A stretch of DNA of 15,480 nucleotides, taken from positions 1 through 15,480 of the forward strand of contig JBEGVB010000013.1 of NCBI GenBank assembly GCA_041178545.1, read 5' to 3'. Position numbers and translations under genes: made by a program. Every line of letters begins with the position of its first letter. The first letter of the stretch is position 1. The notes beneath the pieces are model-generated. The model worked only from the letters and a program-made list of their open reading frames with translations. It was not told the origin of the DNA and made no database searches. This stretch comes from JBEATZ01 sp041178545 (GTDB lineage: Bacteria > Planctomycetota > UBA1135 > UBA2386). Below, in pieces: positions 1-6,492 of the stretch.

Positions 1-718
1 ACAGCCCGTTGCGCTGCAGGGCACGCTGCCAGTGCTCCGCGGTGGGGACTGGTGCCGGTGCACCGTCGCACATGGCCTCGATCTCCGCATCGGCATAGCC
101 GTGCTTGCGCAGTTCCATGCGTGCAAGTTCACGCGCCTTCTCGGCCCGGATCCGCTGGTAGCCCAGTTCCACCAGCCGCTGCCGGGGGACCACGGGCAAC
201 GCGGGGTCCTCACCTGCCGTCACCTGGGCGAGCCGCTTCTCCTCGAGCTCGACGATGCCGAGCTCCTCGTGGGCCTCGTGCAAACGCACCAGGGCCTCGT
301 GCACGCGCTCGCTTCCGGGCAGCAGCAGGGGGCCCGCAAGGGCAAGGTCGGGCATGGGCTGGGAAGAACGCAGCAGCCTCGCCACCACCTCGCCGGGCCG
401 GACCACACTGCCGGGCACGACCTTCAGCTCCACCACCATGCCGTCCACGGGCGAGGCAAGGGGCATGGAGGCCAGCGGGGCCTCGACGAGCACCGCAGGC
501 AGGTCGCGCGTGTCCTCGTGGTCACCGCGCACCACCGGACCGATCTCGATGCCGAGGTTCGCGAGCGCAGCGCTGGAGAACTCGACACCTGCCTCGTGCT
601 CGTGTGCATGTTCGTCCGCGTGCTCCTCCGCGTGTGCACCGCCCCCGGCAGCAGCGAATCCGACGACCAAACCGAGCACGGTGCCACCGACGGCAGCCAC
701 CAGGAAGTCCAGACGCAT
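1..718 (-). CDS. RND efflux periplasmic adaptor (membrane fusion protein, CzcB/CusB type), C-terminus cut by window
   Basis: The adaptor of a tripartite RND pump joins the inner-membrane transporter to the TolC-type channel in the periplasm. The visible 239 residues begin with a hydrophobic signal or anchor segment (about residues 5-26). A run of seven His alternating with Glu/Asp/Ala follows (about 29-41), as in adaptors of metal-cation pumps. A biotinyl-lipoyl-like half domain lies at about 88-116 (ASPVDGMVVELKVVPGSVV, then RPGEVVARLL), and then the rising limb of the alpha-helical hairpin (about 135-217). The ATG at 718-716 is five bases beyond the stop of the TolC gene, so the two are co-transcribed and probably coupled. 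The second lipoyl half, beta-barrel and membrane-proximal domains lie beyond base 1. The family call is firm. Metal rather than drug substrate is inferred from the His run and the small Cys/His protein at the operon head. Confidence 0.88.
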   Translation of the reverse strand, partial: MRLDFLVAAVGGTVLGLVVGFAAAGGGAHAEEHADEHAHEHEAGVEFSSAALANLGIEIGPVVRGDHEDTRDLPAVLVEAPLASMPLASPVDGMVVELKVVPGSVVRPGEVVARLLRSSQPMPDLALAGPLLLPGSERVHEALVRLHEAHEELGIVELEEKRLAQVTAGEDPALPVVPRQRLVELGYQRIRAEKARELARMELRKHGYADAEIEAMCDGAPAPVPTAEHWQRALQRNGL

Positions 719-723
719 TGCAC

Positions 724-2133
724 TCATCCGCGCACCTCAGTCTTCAGCCTTGAACCCGCAACCGTCCCCACGTCCGCACCCTGCCGGAGCAGGGACGGAG
801 CCGGGGGGACCTTGGACCCGTCGCGCAACGGCATCCCTGCCGCGCGCTCCAGCCGCACCCATGCCTGCTGCACCGCGAGTTCCGACTGCAGCGCCCGGAC
901 CCGGGCGTGCCGCAGGTTGGAACGGGCAAGGAGCACCTCTCGTGCGTCCGCGAGCCCAGCTCGTGCAGCATGCTCCGTGGCCCGCAGCTGGGCCTCGGCA
1001 GCGGGCAGGAGTTCCCCCGCCGCAACCTGCAGCGACTGCTCCGCACGCAAGAGCGCTGCGTGCGCGGACTGGAGTTCTCCCACCGCGAGCAAGGCAGCGG
1101 ACTCGTACTCCGTCCGGACTGCCTGACGCCGTTCGAGCGCACGGGCGATCCCCTGCTGGTTGCGGTCGAACACCGGCACGTCGATGCCGAGGGTCAGGCC
1201 CGCGACCGTCTTGCGCTCACCCGGGTCACCCTGCAAAGAACCGCCGAGCACGAGGTCGGGGTACTGCAGCGACAGCTCGTGCTGCAGCTGCGCCTCGGCG
1301 AGGGCGTAGTCGGCGTGGATGCGCAGCAGCTCCGGGTGTCGTTCGTGCAGGGTCGACTGGAGTGCGCCTGCAGGGGGCGCGTCGCCGCCACGGGCTGGCA
1401 GGACGAGGTCGGCATGGGCGAGCACTGCAGCACTGCACCCCAGCAGCGAGGCAAGCCGCAGCTCTGCGTCGGCAACCCGGTCGCGGGCACCACCTGCATC
1501 GAGCCGGACGCGCGCGAGCTCGAGGCGCGCGGCGCTGACCTCGACGCTGCCCAGCGAGCCGGCAGCGGCCATCCGCTCGTAGGTCACCACCGCGTCGGCA
1601 GCTGCCCGGTGTGCGTCATCGAGCGCATCGAGTTCCCGGCGGGCGACCGCAAGGGCCGCCCATGCGTCACGCAGCTCCAGCAGCTGTTCCCAGAACCCGG
1701 TCAGGGCCGCAACGCGCGCGTGCTCGGCACGGAGCCGGTTCACCTCGTCCGCGGTCGCGAGCCTACCGCCCAGCGGGACTGGCACCTGCAGCCCGGCAAA
1801 CGGCTGCCACTTGCGCGAGTTCACGTCCTCGCCGAAGCCGTACAGCGGGCCAGCCTCCAGCACCGGGTTGGGCCAGGGCGTGGGTACCCGCGCCACGGCA
1901 AGCTCTGCAGAGTAGCGGGCCATCAGCGGCGCCATCGCAGGCCCGTGGTCGCGCATCCACTCGGCGGCGGCCCGCAGGGTCAGCGGGGACTCGGCACCCC
2001 ACGGCACGTCCTCCCGGGCAGCAGCCGCCTCCTGCACCACTTCGGCGCCGGGCAGCGGGACGGGATCGTGCGACACGCAGCTGCCGAGGGCAGCGGCAAG
2101 GAGCATCAGGGAGACGGTACGCGGTGTGTGCAT
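724..2133 (-). CDS. TolC-family outer membrane efflux lipoprotein (CzcC/CusC type)
   Basis: This is the outer-membrane channel subunit of an RND efflux system. The 469-residue length is normal for the family. The N-terminus is a lipoprotein signal: a basic start, a hydrophobic stretch and the lipobox LGSC, putting the lipidated Cys at residue 19. The rest shows the two-fold repeated Ala/Leu/Glu/Arg-rich helical pattern of OEP domains, with periodic heptads such as the LRAEHARVAAL segment and the later AELLPAAEAQLRATEHAARAG segment. The middle segment with LVLGGSLQGDPGERKTVAGLTLGIDVPVFDRNQQGIARA is the typical membrane strand followed by the 'P(V/I)FDRNQG' signature that starts the second repeat (quoted in pieces of one continuous stretch at about residues 295-333). 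The ATG has a GAGG five bases upstream. The adaptor gene follows after five bases. Confidence 0.92.
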   Translation of the reverse strand: MHTPRTVSLMLLAAALGSCVSHDPVPLPGAEVVQEAAAAREDVPWGAESPLTLRAAAEWMRDHGPAMAPLMARYSAELAVARVPTPWPNPVLEAGPLYGFGEDVNSRKWQPFAGLQVPVPLGGRLATADEVNRLRAEHARVAALTGFWEQLLELRDAWAALAVARRELDALDDAHRAAADAVVTYERMAAAGSLGSVEVSAARLELARVRLDAGGARDRVADAELRLASLLGCSAAVLAHADLVLPARGGDAPPAGALQSTLHERHPELLRIHADYALAEAQLQHELSLQYPDLVLGGSLQGDPGERKTVAGLTLGIDVPVFDRNQQGIARALERRQAVRTEYESAALLAVGELQSAHAALLRAEQSLQVAAGELLPAAEAQLRATEHAARAGLADAREVLLARSNLRHARVRALQSELAVQQAWVRLERAAGMPLRDGSKVPPAPSLLRQGADVGTVAGSRLKTEVRG

Positions 2134-2138
2134 GGGGA

Positions 2139-2142
2139 CCTC
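2139..2142 (-). promoter_or_regulatory. Shine-Dalgarno GAGG of the TolC gene
   Basis: On the minus strand GAGG is followed by five bases and then the ATG at 2133-2131. Most other genes here have weak or no such motif. It supports the chosen start, which also yields a well-formed lipoprotein signal peptide. Confidence 0.55.
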
Positions 2143-2184
2143 GGAGACGTGCGGACACTGGGACCCGGGCGGGCCAGTGCGGTC

Positions 2185-2634
2185 TCAGACGAGGAACACG
2201 GTGCAGCGACGGAGCGAGGGCAGTGCCGTCGGCGGCGGGTCGGGCGGGGCCACCTGAGAACGGCGGTGGGAACCGGCACGCTCCCGGGCCCTCGGGTCCT
2301 CGCCCACGGGCAGGGCTGCGGCCTCGTACGGCCCGGCACCGACGGCAGCGGCCAGCACGCACGGAGCACGCTCCAGCGACACGTGTGAGCAAGGCAACAG
2401 CGGCTCGCCCGCGGGCTGCAGGTGTGCAGCGGCAGGGTTCCCGGGCACGGCATGCCCGTCCACGCCATGGCAACCGGTCTCTGCGCTGCGCCCGAGCGCC
2501 AGTTCCATGCCATCGACCGGACAGAGGCAGACGGTCACGCGGTCCGAGGGCATCAAGGCCACCAGTGCGAGCAGGGCGACGACGAGCCACACCGTGGCGC
2601 GCTGCAGTCGACTTCCTGCCGCAAGGGAACGCAT
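2185..2634 (-). CDS. Small exported Cys/His-rich protein at head of metal efflux operon, function unknown
   Basis: A 149-residue protein with a basic N-terminus and one hydrophobic segment (about residues 14-29), probably a signal peptide or anchor. It then has a motif CLCPVDGMELALG and further Cys and His residues (Cys 36, 38, 55, 82, 92, 144; His 56, 61, 71, 84), including PCSHVSLE. Small exported proteins with a 'CxC/DGH' box, a His/Cys-rich middle and a 'C-x-D/H-(I/V)-x-(L/I)' box are often found just ahead of CzcC-like genes in Planctomycetota and Verrucomicrobiota, and this one fits loosely. A periplasmic metal-binding or sensing role is inference. The stop is 51 bases from the TolC start, in the same direction, so it is probably the first gene of the operon. 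The C-terminal third is Pro/Arg-rich and less convincing as a fold. The start is not backed by a strong ribosome site. Confidence 0.6.
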   Translation of the reverse strand: MRSLAAGSRLQRATVWLVVALLALVALMPSDRVTVCLCPVDGMELALGRSAETGCHGVDGHAVPGNPAAAHLQPAGEPLLPCSHVSLERAPCVLAAAVGAGPYEAAALPVGEDPRARERAGSHRRSQVAPPDPPPTALPSLRRCTVFLV

Positions 2635-2740
2635 CGCCCCAAGGATGGGACATGGACTCTCTCCCCGTCAAGTGTGCGTGGGGCGCGCTGTGCGACGGAC
2701 CGCGCTGGTTGGAGGCGGGCCCGCATGGTCTAGTCCAGCC
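2635..2740. promoter_or_regulatory. Divergent intergenic region between efflux operon and CotH gene
   Basis: About 106 bases separate two divergent starts, so promoters for both sides should lie here. I see no convincing -35/-10 pair, operator palindrome or riboswitch. An alternative in-frame ATG for the rightward gene lies at 2645, but the encoded extension is Arg-rich and would bury the signal peptide. This favours the GTG at 2741. Confidence 0.4.
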
Positions 2741-4315
2741 GTGGTTGCCCGCTCGCCCTCTGCCGCAGGCCTCGCCCTGTTCGTCGCGTTGCACGCCCAG
2801 GCCCAGGAGGACCCGGCCAAGAACTTGTTCCGCCCGGGGACCGTGCTGGACCTCCGGATCGAGCTGGACGAGGCAGCGGTGGCGTCGCTCCGCAAGGATC
2901 CCCGCACCCACGTGCGGGCGCTCCTGTTCGACGGCAGGACCGGGCACCGCGACGTCGCGGTCAAGCTCAAGGGCGCTGCAGGCAGCTTCCGGGAGTTCGA
3001 CGACCGACCTGCCTTCAGCATCAGCCTCGACAAGTTCGACTGCCGGACGGACCTGCGCGGCCTGCGGAAGTTCCACCTCAACAACTCGGTGCAGGACGGC
3101 TCCCTGTTGCACGAGTGGATCGGCTCGACGGTTGCCAACGCTGCCGGGGTGCCCGCCACCCGCGTCACCCATGCGCGGCTGCGGGTCAACGAGCGAGACC
3201 TGGGCGTGTACGTCCTGAAGGAGGGGTTCGACGAGGGCTTCCTCGAGCGCCACGTCGGCACCAGGGAAGCCATGCTGTTCGACGGCGGGTTCTGCCAGGA
3301 CATCGACGCGGACCTGGAGCTGGACGAGGGCGACGAGGCCACCGCCCGCACGCTGCTTGCCGCCCTGCGCGAGGCATGCAGTGTCCCCGACCCCGTCGAA
3401 CGTGGCCGACGACTCGCGCAGTGCATCGACGTCGAGGCCTTCCTCACCTTTGCGGCCGTCGAGCTGATGCTCGGGCACTGGGACGGCTACGCCATGAACC
3501 GCAACAACTACCGGCTCGTGTTCCTGCCGGACGGGCGCGGTGCACGGTTCCTCCCCCACGGCATGGACCAGCTGTTCGGCGACGCCGAGGCATCGGTCCT
3601 CGCCATGCCACCGGCCACGGTTGCGCGCGCAGTCCTCCGACTGCCCGAGCTGCGCAAGCGGTTCCGCAAGCGGCTGCAGGAGCTGCTGCCGTTGTTCGCC
3701 CCGGCACGCCTGCAGCCGCGCCTGTCCGAGATGGCGACGGGGTTGCGCACTGCGTTTGCCGCAGTCGGCGAGGACGCTGCCAACGCGCACCGCGATGCGG
3801 TGACGGACCTGGAGGCACGACTTGCCGCCCGCTGGCGCAGCCTGCGCGAGCAGGTCACGGCCCCCGACCCCAAGCCAGTCGCCTCCGAGCCGGGGCGAGT
3901 GGTCATGCTCAAGGGATGGCACCCAGCGCCGGAGTCGGAAGACGCCGAAGTGGGCGAGCCCCGCACCGAGGGCATGCGCACCCTGATGCTCGCCTCGCGC
4001 AGCGGGGCACCCGTCACGGCGTCGTGGCGCACCACCGTGCTGCTGGCGCCGGGCCGTTACCGGCTGCTCGGCACCTTGCGGGCAGACAAGGTGGTGGGTG
4101 CCGCAGACGACATGGATGCCGGAGCCAGCCTTCGCGTGAGCGGCCAGGCGGCGACCCGACGCATCACCGGCACGACGCGGTGGGAGAAGGTCGAGTTCGA
4201 GTTCGAGGTCCTGCACGAGCCCGACGACGTCGAACTCGTCGTCGAGTTGCGCGCCGCGGGCGGAAAGGTCTGGGTGCAGCAGGACAGCCTGCGCATCACC
4301 CGGTTGCGGCAGTGA
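2741..4315 (+). CDS. Exported CotH-family protein with C-terminal beta-sandwich domain
   Basis: CotH proteins are atypical kinases; Bacillus CotH phosphorylates spore-coat proteins, and large exported versions are common in Planctomycetota. Starting at the GTG, the product has 524 residues with a compact signal peptide ending HAQA (about residues 1-22). The family core runs from about 30 to 370. It includes the opening strand VAVKLKG (73-79), the strand FHLNN (111-115), the box HWDGYAMNRNNYRLVF (246-261) and the later HGMDQLFGD (273-281), whose Asp corresponds to the metal-site Asp of CotH kinases. From about 385 to 524 there is a separate all-beta region with aromatic and DDVELVVELR features, resembling a carbohydrate-binding-like jelly roll. 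The GTG is chosen because it places the signal peptide at the N-terminus. It ends against the convergent gene with no gap. Substrate unknown. Confidence 0.82.
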   Translation: MVARSPSAAGLALFVALHAQAQEDPAKNLFRPGTVLDLRIELDEAAVASLRKDPRTHVRALLFDGRTGHRDVAVKLKGAAGSFREFDDRPAFSISLDKFDCRTDLRGLRKFHLNNSVQDGSLLHEWIGSTVANAAGVPATRVTHARLRVNERDLGVYVLKEGFDEGFLERHVGTREAMLFDGGFCQDIDADLELDEGDEATARTLLAALREACSVPDPVERGRRLAQCIDVEAFLTFAAVELMLGHWDGYAMNRNNYRLVFLPDGRGARFLPHGMDQLFGDAEASVLAMPPATVARAVLRLPELRKRFRKRLQELLPLFAPARLQPRLSEMATGLRTAFAAVGEDAANAHRDAVTDLEARLAARWRSLREQVTAPDPKPVASEPGRVVMLKGWHPAPESEDAEVGEPRTEGMRTLMLASRSGAPVTASWRTTVLLAPGRYRLLGTLRADKVVGAADDMDAGASLRVSGQAATRRITGTTRWEKVEFEFEVLHEPDDVELVVELRAAGGKVWVQQDSLRITRLRQ

Positions 4316-4318
4316 TCA
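4313..4318. other. Abutting convergent stop codons in a TGATCA palindrome
   Basis: The TGA of the CotH gene (4313-4315) and the TGA of the minus-strand hydroxylase gene (4318-4316) touch with no base between them and together form the palindrome TGATCA. There is therefore no room for a terminator between the genes. Any terminator must lie inside the opposing coding sequence, or the transcripts overlap. Confidence 0.95.
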
Positions 4319-4822
4319 GTCGTTGACCTGGAAGTCTGCAAGCAGCACCACGCGCGGCTCAGTGCTGCTGTTGACCACCTCGTGCTCGTCGCTGCCACTG
4401 AACACGACGCACTTGCCCTCCTGCCACACGACGGGCACGCCCTTCACCCACATGGTCACGCCCTTCGGCACCCGCACGCCGAGGTGGCACCGCAGCAGGT
4501 GCGGCGCGTACATGTCCGTGTGCTTGAAGATGTGGCCGCCCGGGCCGACCAGCGAGAAGCCGGCGGCCACGAGGCGCGGCAGCCCGTCCAGGAAGGCCGC
4601 CGTGCGGGGGCACTTCGCGCGATGCTTCGCAACGTCCACGCCCGGGATGTAACTCTCGCCCGGGAAGAACAGTGGGAAGACCGACCAGACCCCTGCGTAG
4701 CCGTCCTTCTGGGGCCAGGGCACGAAGTCCCGGTCGAGGTCCAGCGCGTCGAGTTCGGCGCGGATGACGGGCCACTCGCGCTCGAGCGCGGGCAGCACCA
4801 CATTGGCAAGGTCGTAAGCCAT
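4316..4822 (-). CDS. Aspartyl/asparaginyl beta-hydroxylase-like 2OG-Fe(II) oxygenase
   Basis: This is a single-domain protein of 168 residues matching the AspH family of Fe(II)/2-oxoglutarate oxygenases with a double-stranded beta-helix. The family hallmarks are in order: a W-x-x-(F/L)PL-type strand (GVWSVFPLFFPGE, 45-57), an FSLVGPGGHIFKHTD segment (89-103), LLRCHLGVRVP (109-119) and WQEGKCVVFSGSDEHEVVN (133-151). By analogy with human AspH, His113 of RCHLG and His147 of DEHEV are the two iron ligands and Arg157 is the 2OG-contacting Arg. The AspH fold uses two His without a third carboxylate ligand. No signal peptide or membrane segment is seen, so it is probably cytoplasmic. The ATG at 4822 is preferred. 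A longer in-frame reading upstream adds 53 low-complexity residues not expected in this family. Its substrate cannot be told from context. Confidence 0.83.
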   Translation of the reverse strand: MAYDLANVVLPALEREWPVIRAELDALDLDRDFVPWPQKDGYAGVWSVFPLFFPGESYIPGVDVAKHRAKCPRTAAFLDGLPRLVAAGFSLVGPGGHIFKHTDMYAPHLLRCHLGVRVPKGVTMWVKGVPVVWQEGKCVVFSGSDEHEVVNSSTEPRVVLLADFQVND

Positions 4823-4923
4823 GTTCGTCGCGGCTGCCCACAGCGTACCGCACGGGCTCTCCCGCGTGGCAGCGCTCTTCCGGCCTCCCCACCCAGACGA
4901 CGGTGCGACCGCAGGTTCTGGAG
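4823..4923. other. Short intergenic gap between nuclease stop and hydroxylase start
   Basis: About 100 bases separate two same-strand genes. I see no terminator hairpin and no clear promoter. The ribosome site of the hydroxylase gene is not obvious. Confidence 0.3.
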
Positions 4924-5961
4924 TCACCGCCGCCCAAAGACCTCGCCCAGACTCGATGCCGTGAGCAGGCGCACGGCCCACCGCTGGAGCTGGGAGGTGC
5001 GCGCCTTGCGCGCACGAGCCTCCATCCGCCGGGCGCCGGCACCGAACTTCTCCACCAGCAGGTGCAGGAAGAACTGGACCTGCGCCTCCCGCAGACCCGC
5101 CGCGCGTCCTGCTGACAGTCCTTCCGCACGACCCTCTTCGCGACCTTGTGCGCGGCCCTCCGCACGACCCTCCAGCAGCCCCTTACGACGGCTCTTCTTC
5201 TCGTGGTAACGGTGGCAGGCTTCTTCGAACGTGACCCAGGTGGTTCCCATCGGATGGTTCCTCGCGTTCTTCATCCATTGCAGCACTCCGCCCATCGGCA
5301 GGCGCGCCGTCCTCACAAGGTAGCTTTCGATCGCATACGCATCCTGTGCACCGCCCGGTTCCTGGAGCAGTTGGCGCCACTCGTCTTGCCACTCCAGCAT
5401 CTGGCTCGCCAAATCGGCAGCTCGCGTGCCCTCCAGACAAGTCTGTGCAGCGATGCACAGACGCCCCGCCGGAGTCAGGTCCGCCGCGCGAAGGTCGCGG
5501 TCGCTCCACGCCGCGAAGTCCAGCACCACAGGATCCAGCGCCACGTGGTGCGGATCATCGGACGGGGGCAGGAGTTCTCCCAGGGAGACGGGACCGCGCC
5601 ACGGGGTCGTTCCCACGTGCGCCAGCACGAGCCACAACCGCGCCCGCACCCCGTGGGACCACAGGCGCTCCAGCACGTGCGGCGCATACCGCAACAACTG
5701 CAGCAGGCCGCCGCGACCGGGCCCTCGCTTGTGTTCGACGACGAATGCGTCCCACGTCCCGTCGAGCCGCTGCACCAGGAACACGAGGTCTGCCTCGCTG
5801 CGTGCGAGGGAGTCGTCGAACCACAGTGCCGGACACTCGCGGAGCGTGGACCAGTCGTACCTCGCGGCCTCGTCAGCCGTGAGTGCCAAGCGCAGGAGGC
5901 AGACCGCATGGCGCGGTTGCGCGAAGATCCTGCGCCAGAGCGAGTCGTGGACGGTTCTCAC
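4924..5961 (-). CDS. Rpn/YhgA-family PD-(D/E)XK nuclease (recombination-promoting nuclease, putative transposase)
   Basis: Rpn proteins are DNA endonucleases of the PD-(D/E)XK superfamily; E. coli RpnA promotes RecA-independent recombination. From the GTG the product has 345 residues. It opens with the family signature HDSLWRRIFAQPRHAVCLLR (residues 5-24). The active-site pattern follows: EADLVFLV with Asp58, then the strand DAFVVEHKRG with Glu76 and Lys78, and the LLQLLRY helix. The C-terminus has the typical family ending: a Gly-Arg-Glu repeat tail (261-290) and then a helix of FFLHLLVEKFGA type. All catalytic residues look intact. The start is uncertain because no Shine-Dalgarno is visible. 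GTG 5961 sits immediately before the conserved HD motif, and a TTG 13 codons upstream is an alternative. No inverted repeats flank it, so it is not seen as a mobile element. Confidence 0.8.
   Translation of the reverse strand: MRTVHDSLWRRIFAQPRHAVCLLRLALTADEAARYDWSTLRECPALWFDDSLARSEADLVFLVQRLDGTWDAFVVEHKRGPGRGGLLQLLRYAPHVLERLWSHGVRARLWLVLAHVGTTPWRGPVSLGELLPPSDDPHHVALDPVVLDFAAWSDRDLRAADLTPAGRLCIAAQTCLEGTRAADLASQMLEWQDEWRQLLQEPGGAQDAYAIESYLVRTARLPMGGVLQWMKNARNHPMGTTWVTFEEACHRYHEKKSRRKGLLEGRAEGRAQGREEGRAEGLSAGRAAGLREAQVQFFLHLLVEKFGAGARRMEARARKARTSQLQRWAVRLLTASSLGEVFGRR
5092..5181 (-). repeat. Degenerate four-residue coding repeat (EGR-A/E/Q tail) in the nuclease gene
   Basis: Residues 261-290 of the Rpn-like protein read as an x-x-G-R/L repeat with unit E-G-R-(A/E) (LLEGRAEGRAQGREEGRAEG, then LSAGRAAGL), encoded by imperfect 12-base repeats. 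Such tails are normal in the Rpn family and probably form a helical linker. The repetition makes the stretch prone to slippage and copy-number change. Confidence 0.75.
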
Positions 5962-6048
5962 GTTCCACGGTGTGCGGCCGGGTCCTGCGGTGACCAACCC
6001 AGTGGACAATCCGTTCCGCACCGGGTGCCGGACTCCTACGCTCGCAGC
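5962..6048. promoter_or_regulatory. Divergent intergenic region ahead of the membrane-protein operon
   Basis: The 87 bases between the nuclease start and the DUF2752 start must hold the promoter of the rightward operon. A TGGACA at 6003-6008 resembles a -35 box, but no -10 lies at a standard distance. No operator palindrome was recognised. Confidence 0.3.
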
Positions 6049-6492
6049 ATGGCCTCGCCCGGGCAGTGCACCACCTCCAACCGCACCACGGTGCGGACGG
6101 TACGCCGCGAGGCCGTGCTCCACCTGCTGTTGCCCGTCCTTGTCCTCGTGCTCGGGGCGCTCGCAACCGTCGACCGGGACCACGCGCGCTGGCTGGGCGT
6201 CGAGGGCCCGCAGTGCCTGGTGAACCTCGTGCTCGGCCCCCATGCCTGCCCGGGGTGCGGCCTCACGCGCTCCACCGCCATGGCGGTCCAAGGGCGGCTG
6301 GCCGAGGCGGCGGCACTGCATGCCGGAGGCATCGCCGTGGCACTGTTGTGCCTCGGGGCCGTGGCCGTCCACCTCGACGTGCTGCGGCGCGGTCGCGTCC
6401 TGGACCTCCACCTCCGCCTCCGTGCCCTCGGCCGCTGGACCCTGCTGGCCGCAGTGCTGGGCGCATGGCTGTGGCGGGTGCTGCTCTCCTGA
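6049..6492 (+). CDS. DUF2752 membrane protein
   Basis: A 147-residue protein of the DUF2752 family, small inner-membrane proteins of unknown function. The diagnostic motif is CPGCGLTRSTAMAVQGRL at residues 67-84, where the Cys pair and following GLTRS are the family signature. There are about three membrane helices: 23-41, 88-110 and 128-146. The second begins with the family's 'A-x-x-x-(H/N)-P/A-G' turn, here HAGGIAV. It is the first gene of the operon. Its TGA overlaps the ATG of the next gene as TGATG, so the two are probably coupled. The ATG at 6049 gives the normal family length. An upstream extension in the same frame is open only because of high GC and runs antisense to the nuclease gene. 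The Cys pair could bind metal or be redox-active, but this is not established. Confidence 0.83.
   Translation: MASPGQCTTSNRTTVRTVRREAVLHLLLPVLVLVLGALATVDRDHARWLGVEGPQCLVNLVLGPHACPGCGLTRSTAMAVQGRLAEAAALHAGGIAVALLCLGAVAVHLDVLRRGRVLDLHLRLRALGRWTLLAAVLGAWLWRVLLS

Noticed and set aside
32..1126. Plus-strand open frame over the efflux adaptor and TolC genes
   Set aside because: It is antisense to two recognisable efflux genes and shows no domain.
1763..4216. Long minus-strand open frame across the CotH gene
   Set aside because: Its composition is low-complexity and Gly/Arg/Ala/His-rich with no recognisable domain, while the opposite strand encodes a clear CotH protein.
5092..5181. Repetitive stretch considered as a CRISPR array or non-coding repeat
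   Set aside because: The units are 12-base codon repeats in frame with the nuclease gene, without unique spacers, and match the family's normal tail.
6003..6040. TGGACA as -35 box of the membrane-protein operon
   Set aside because: There is no acceptable -10 hexamer 16-18 bases downstream.
5146..6048. Upstream extension of the DUF2752 reading frame
   Set aside because: It is antisense to the Rpn nuclease. The family length and the first membrane helix fit a start at 6049.
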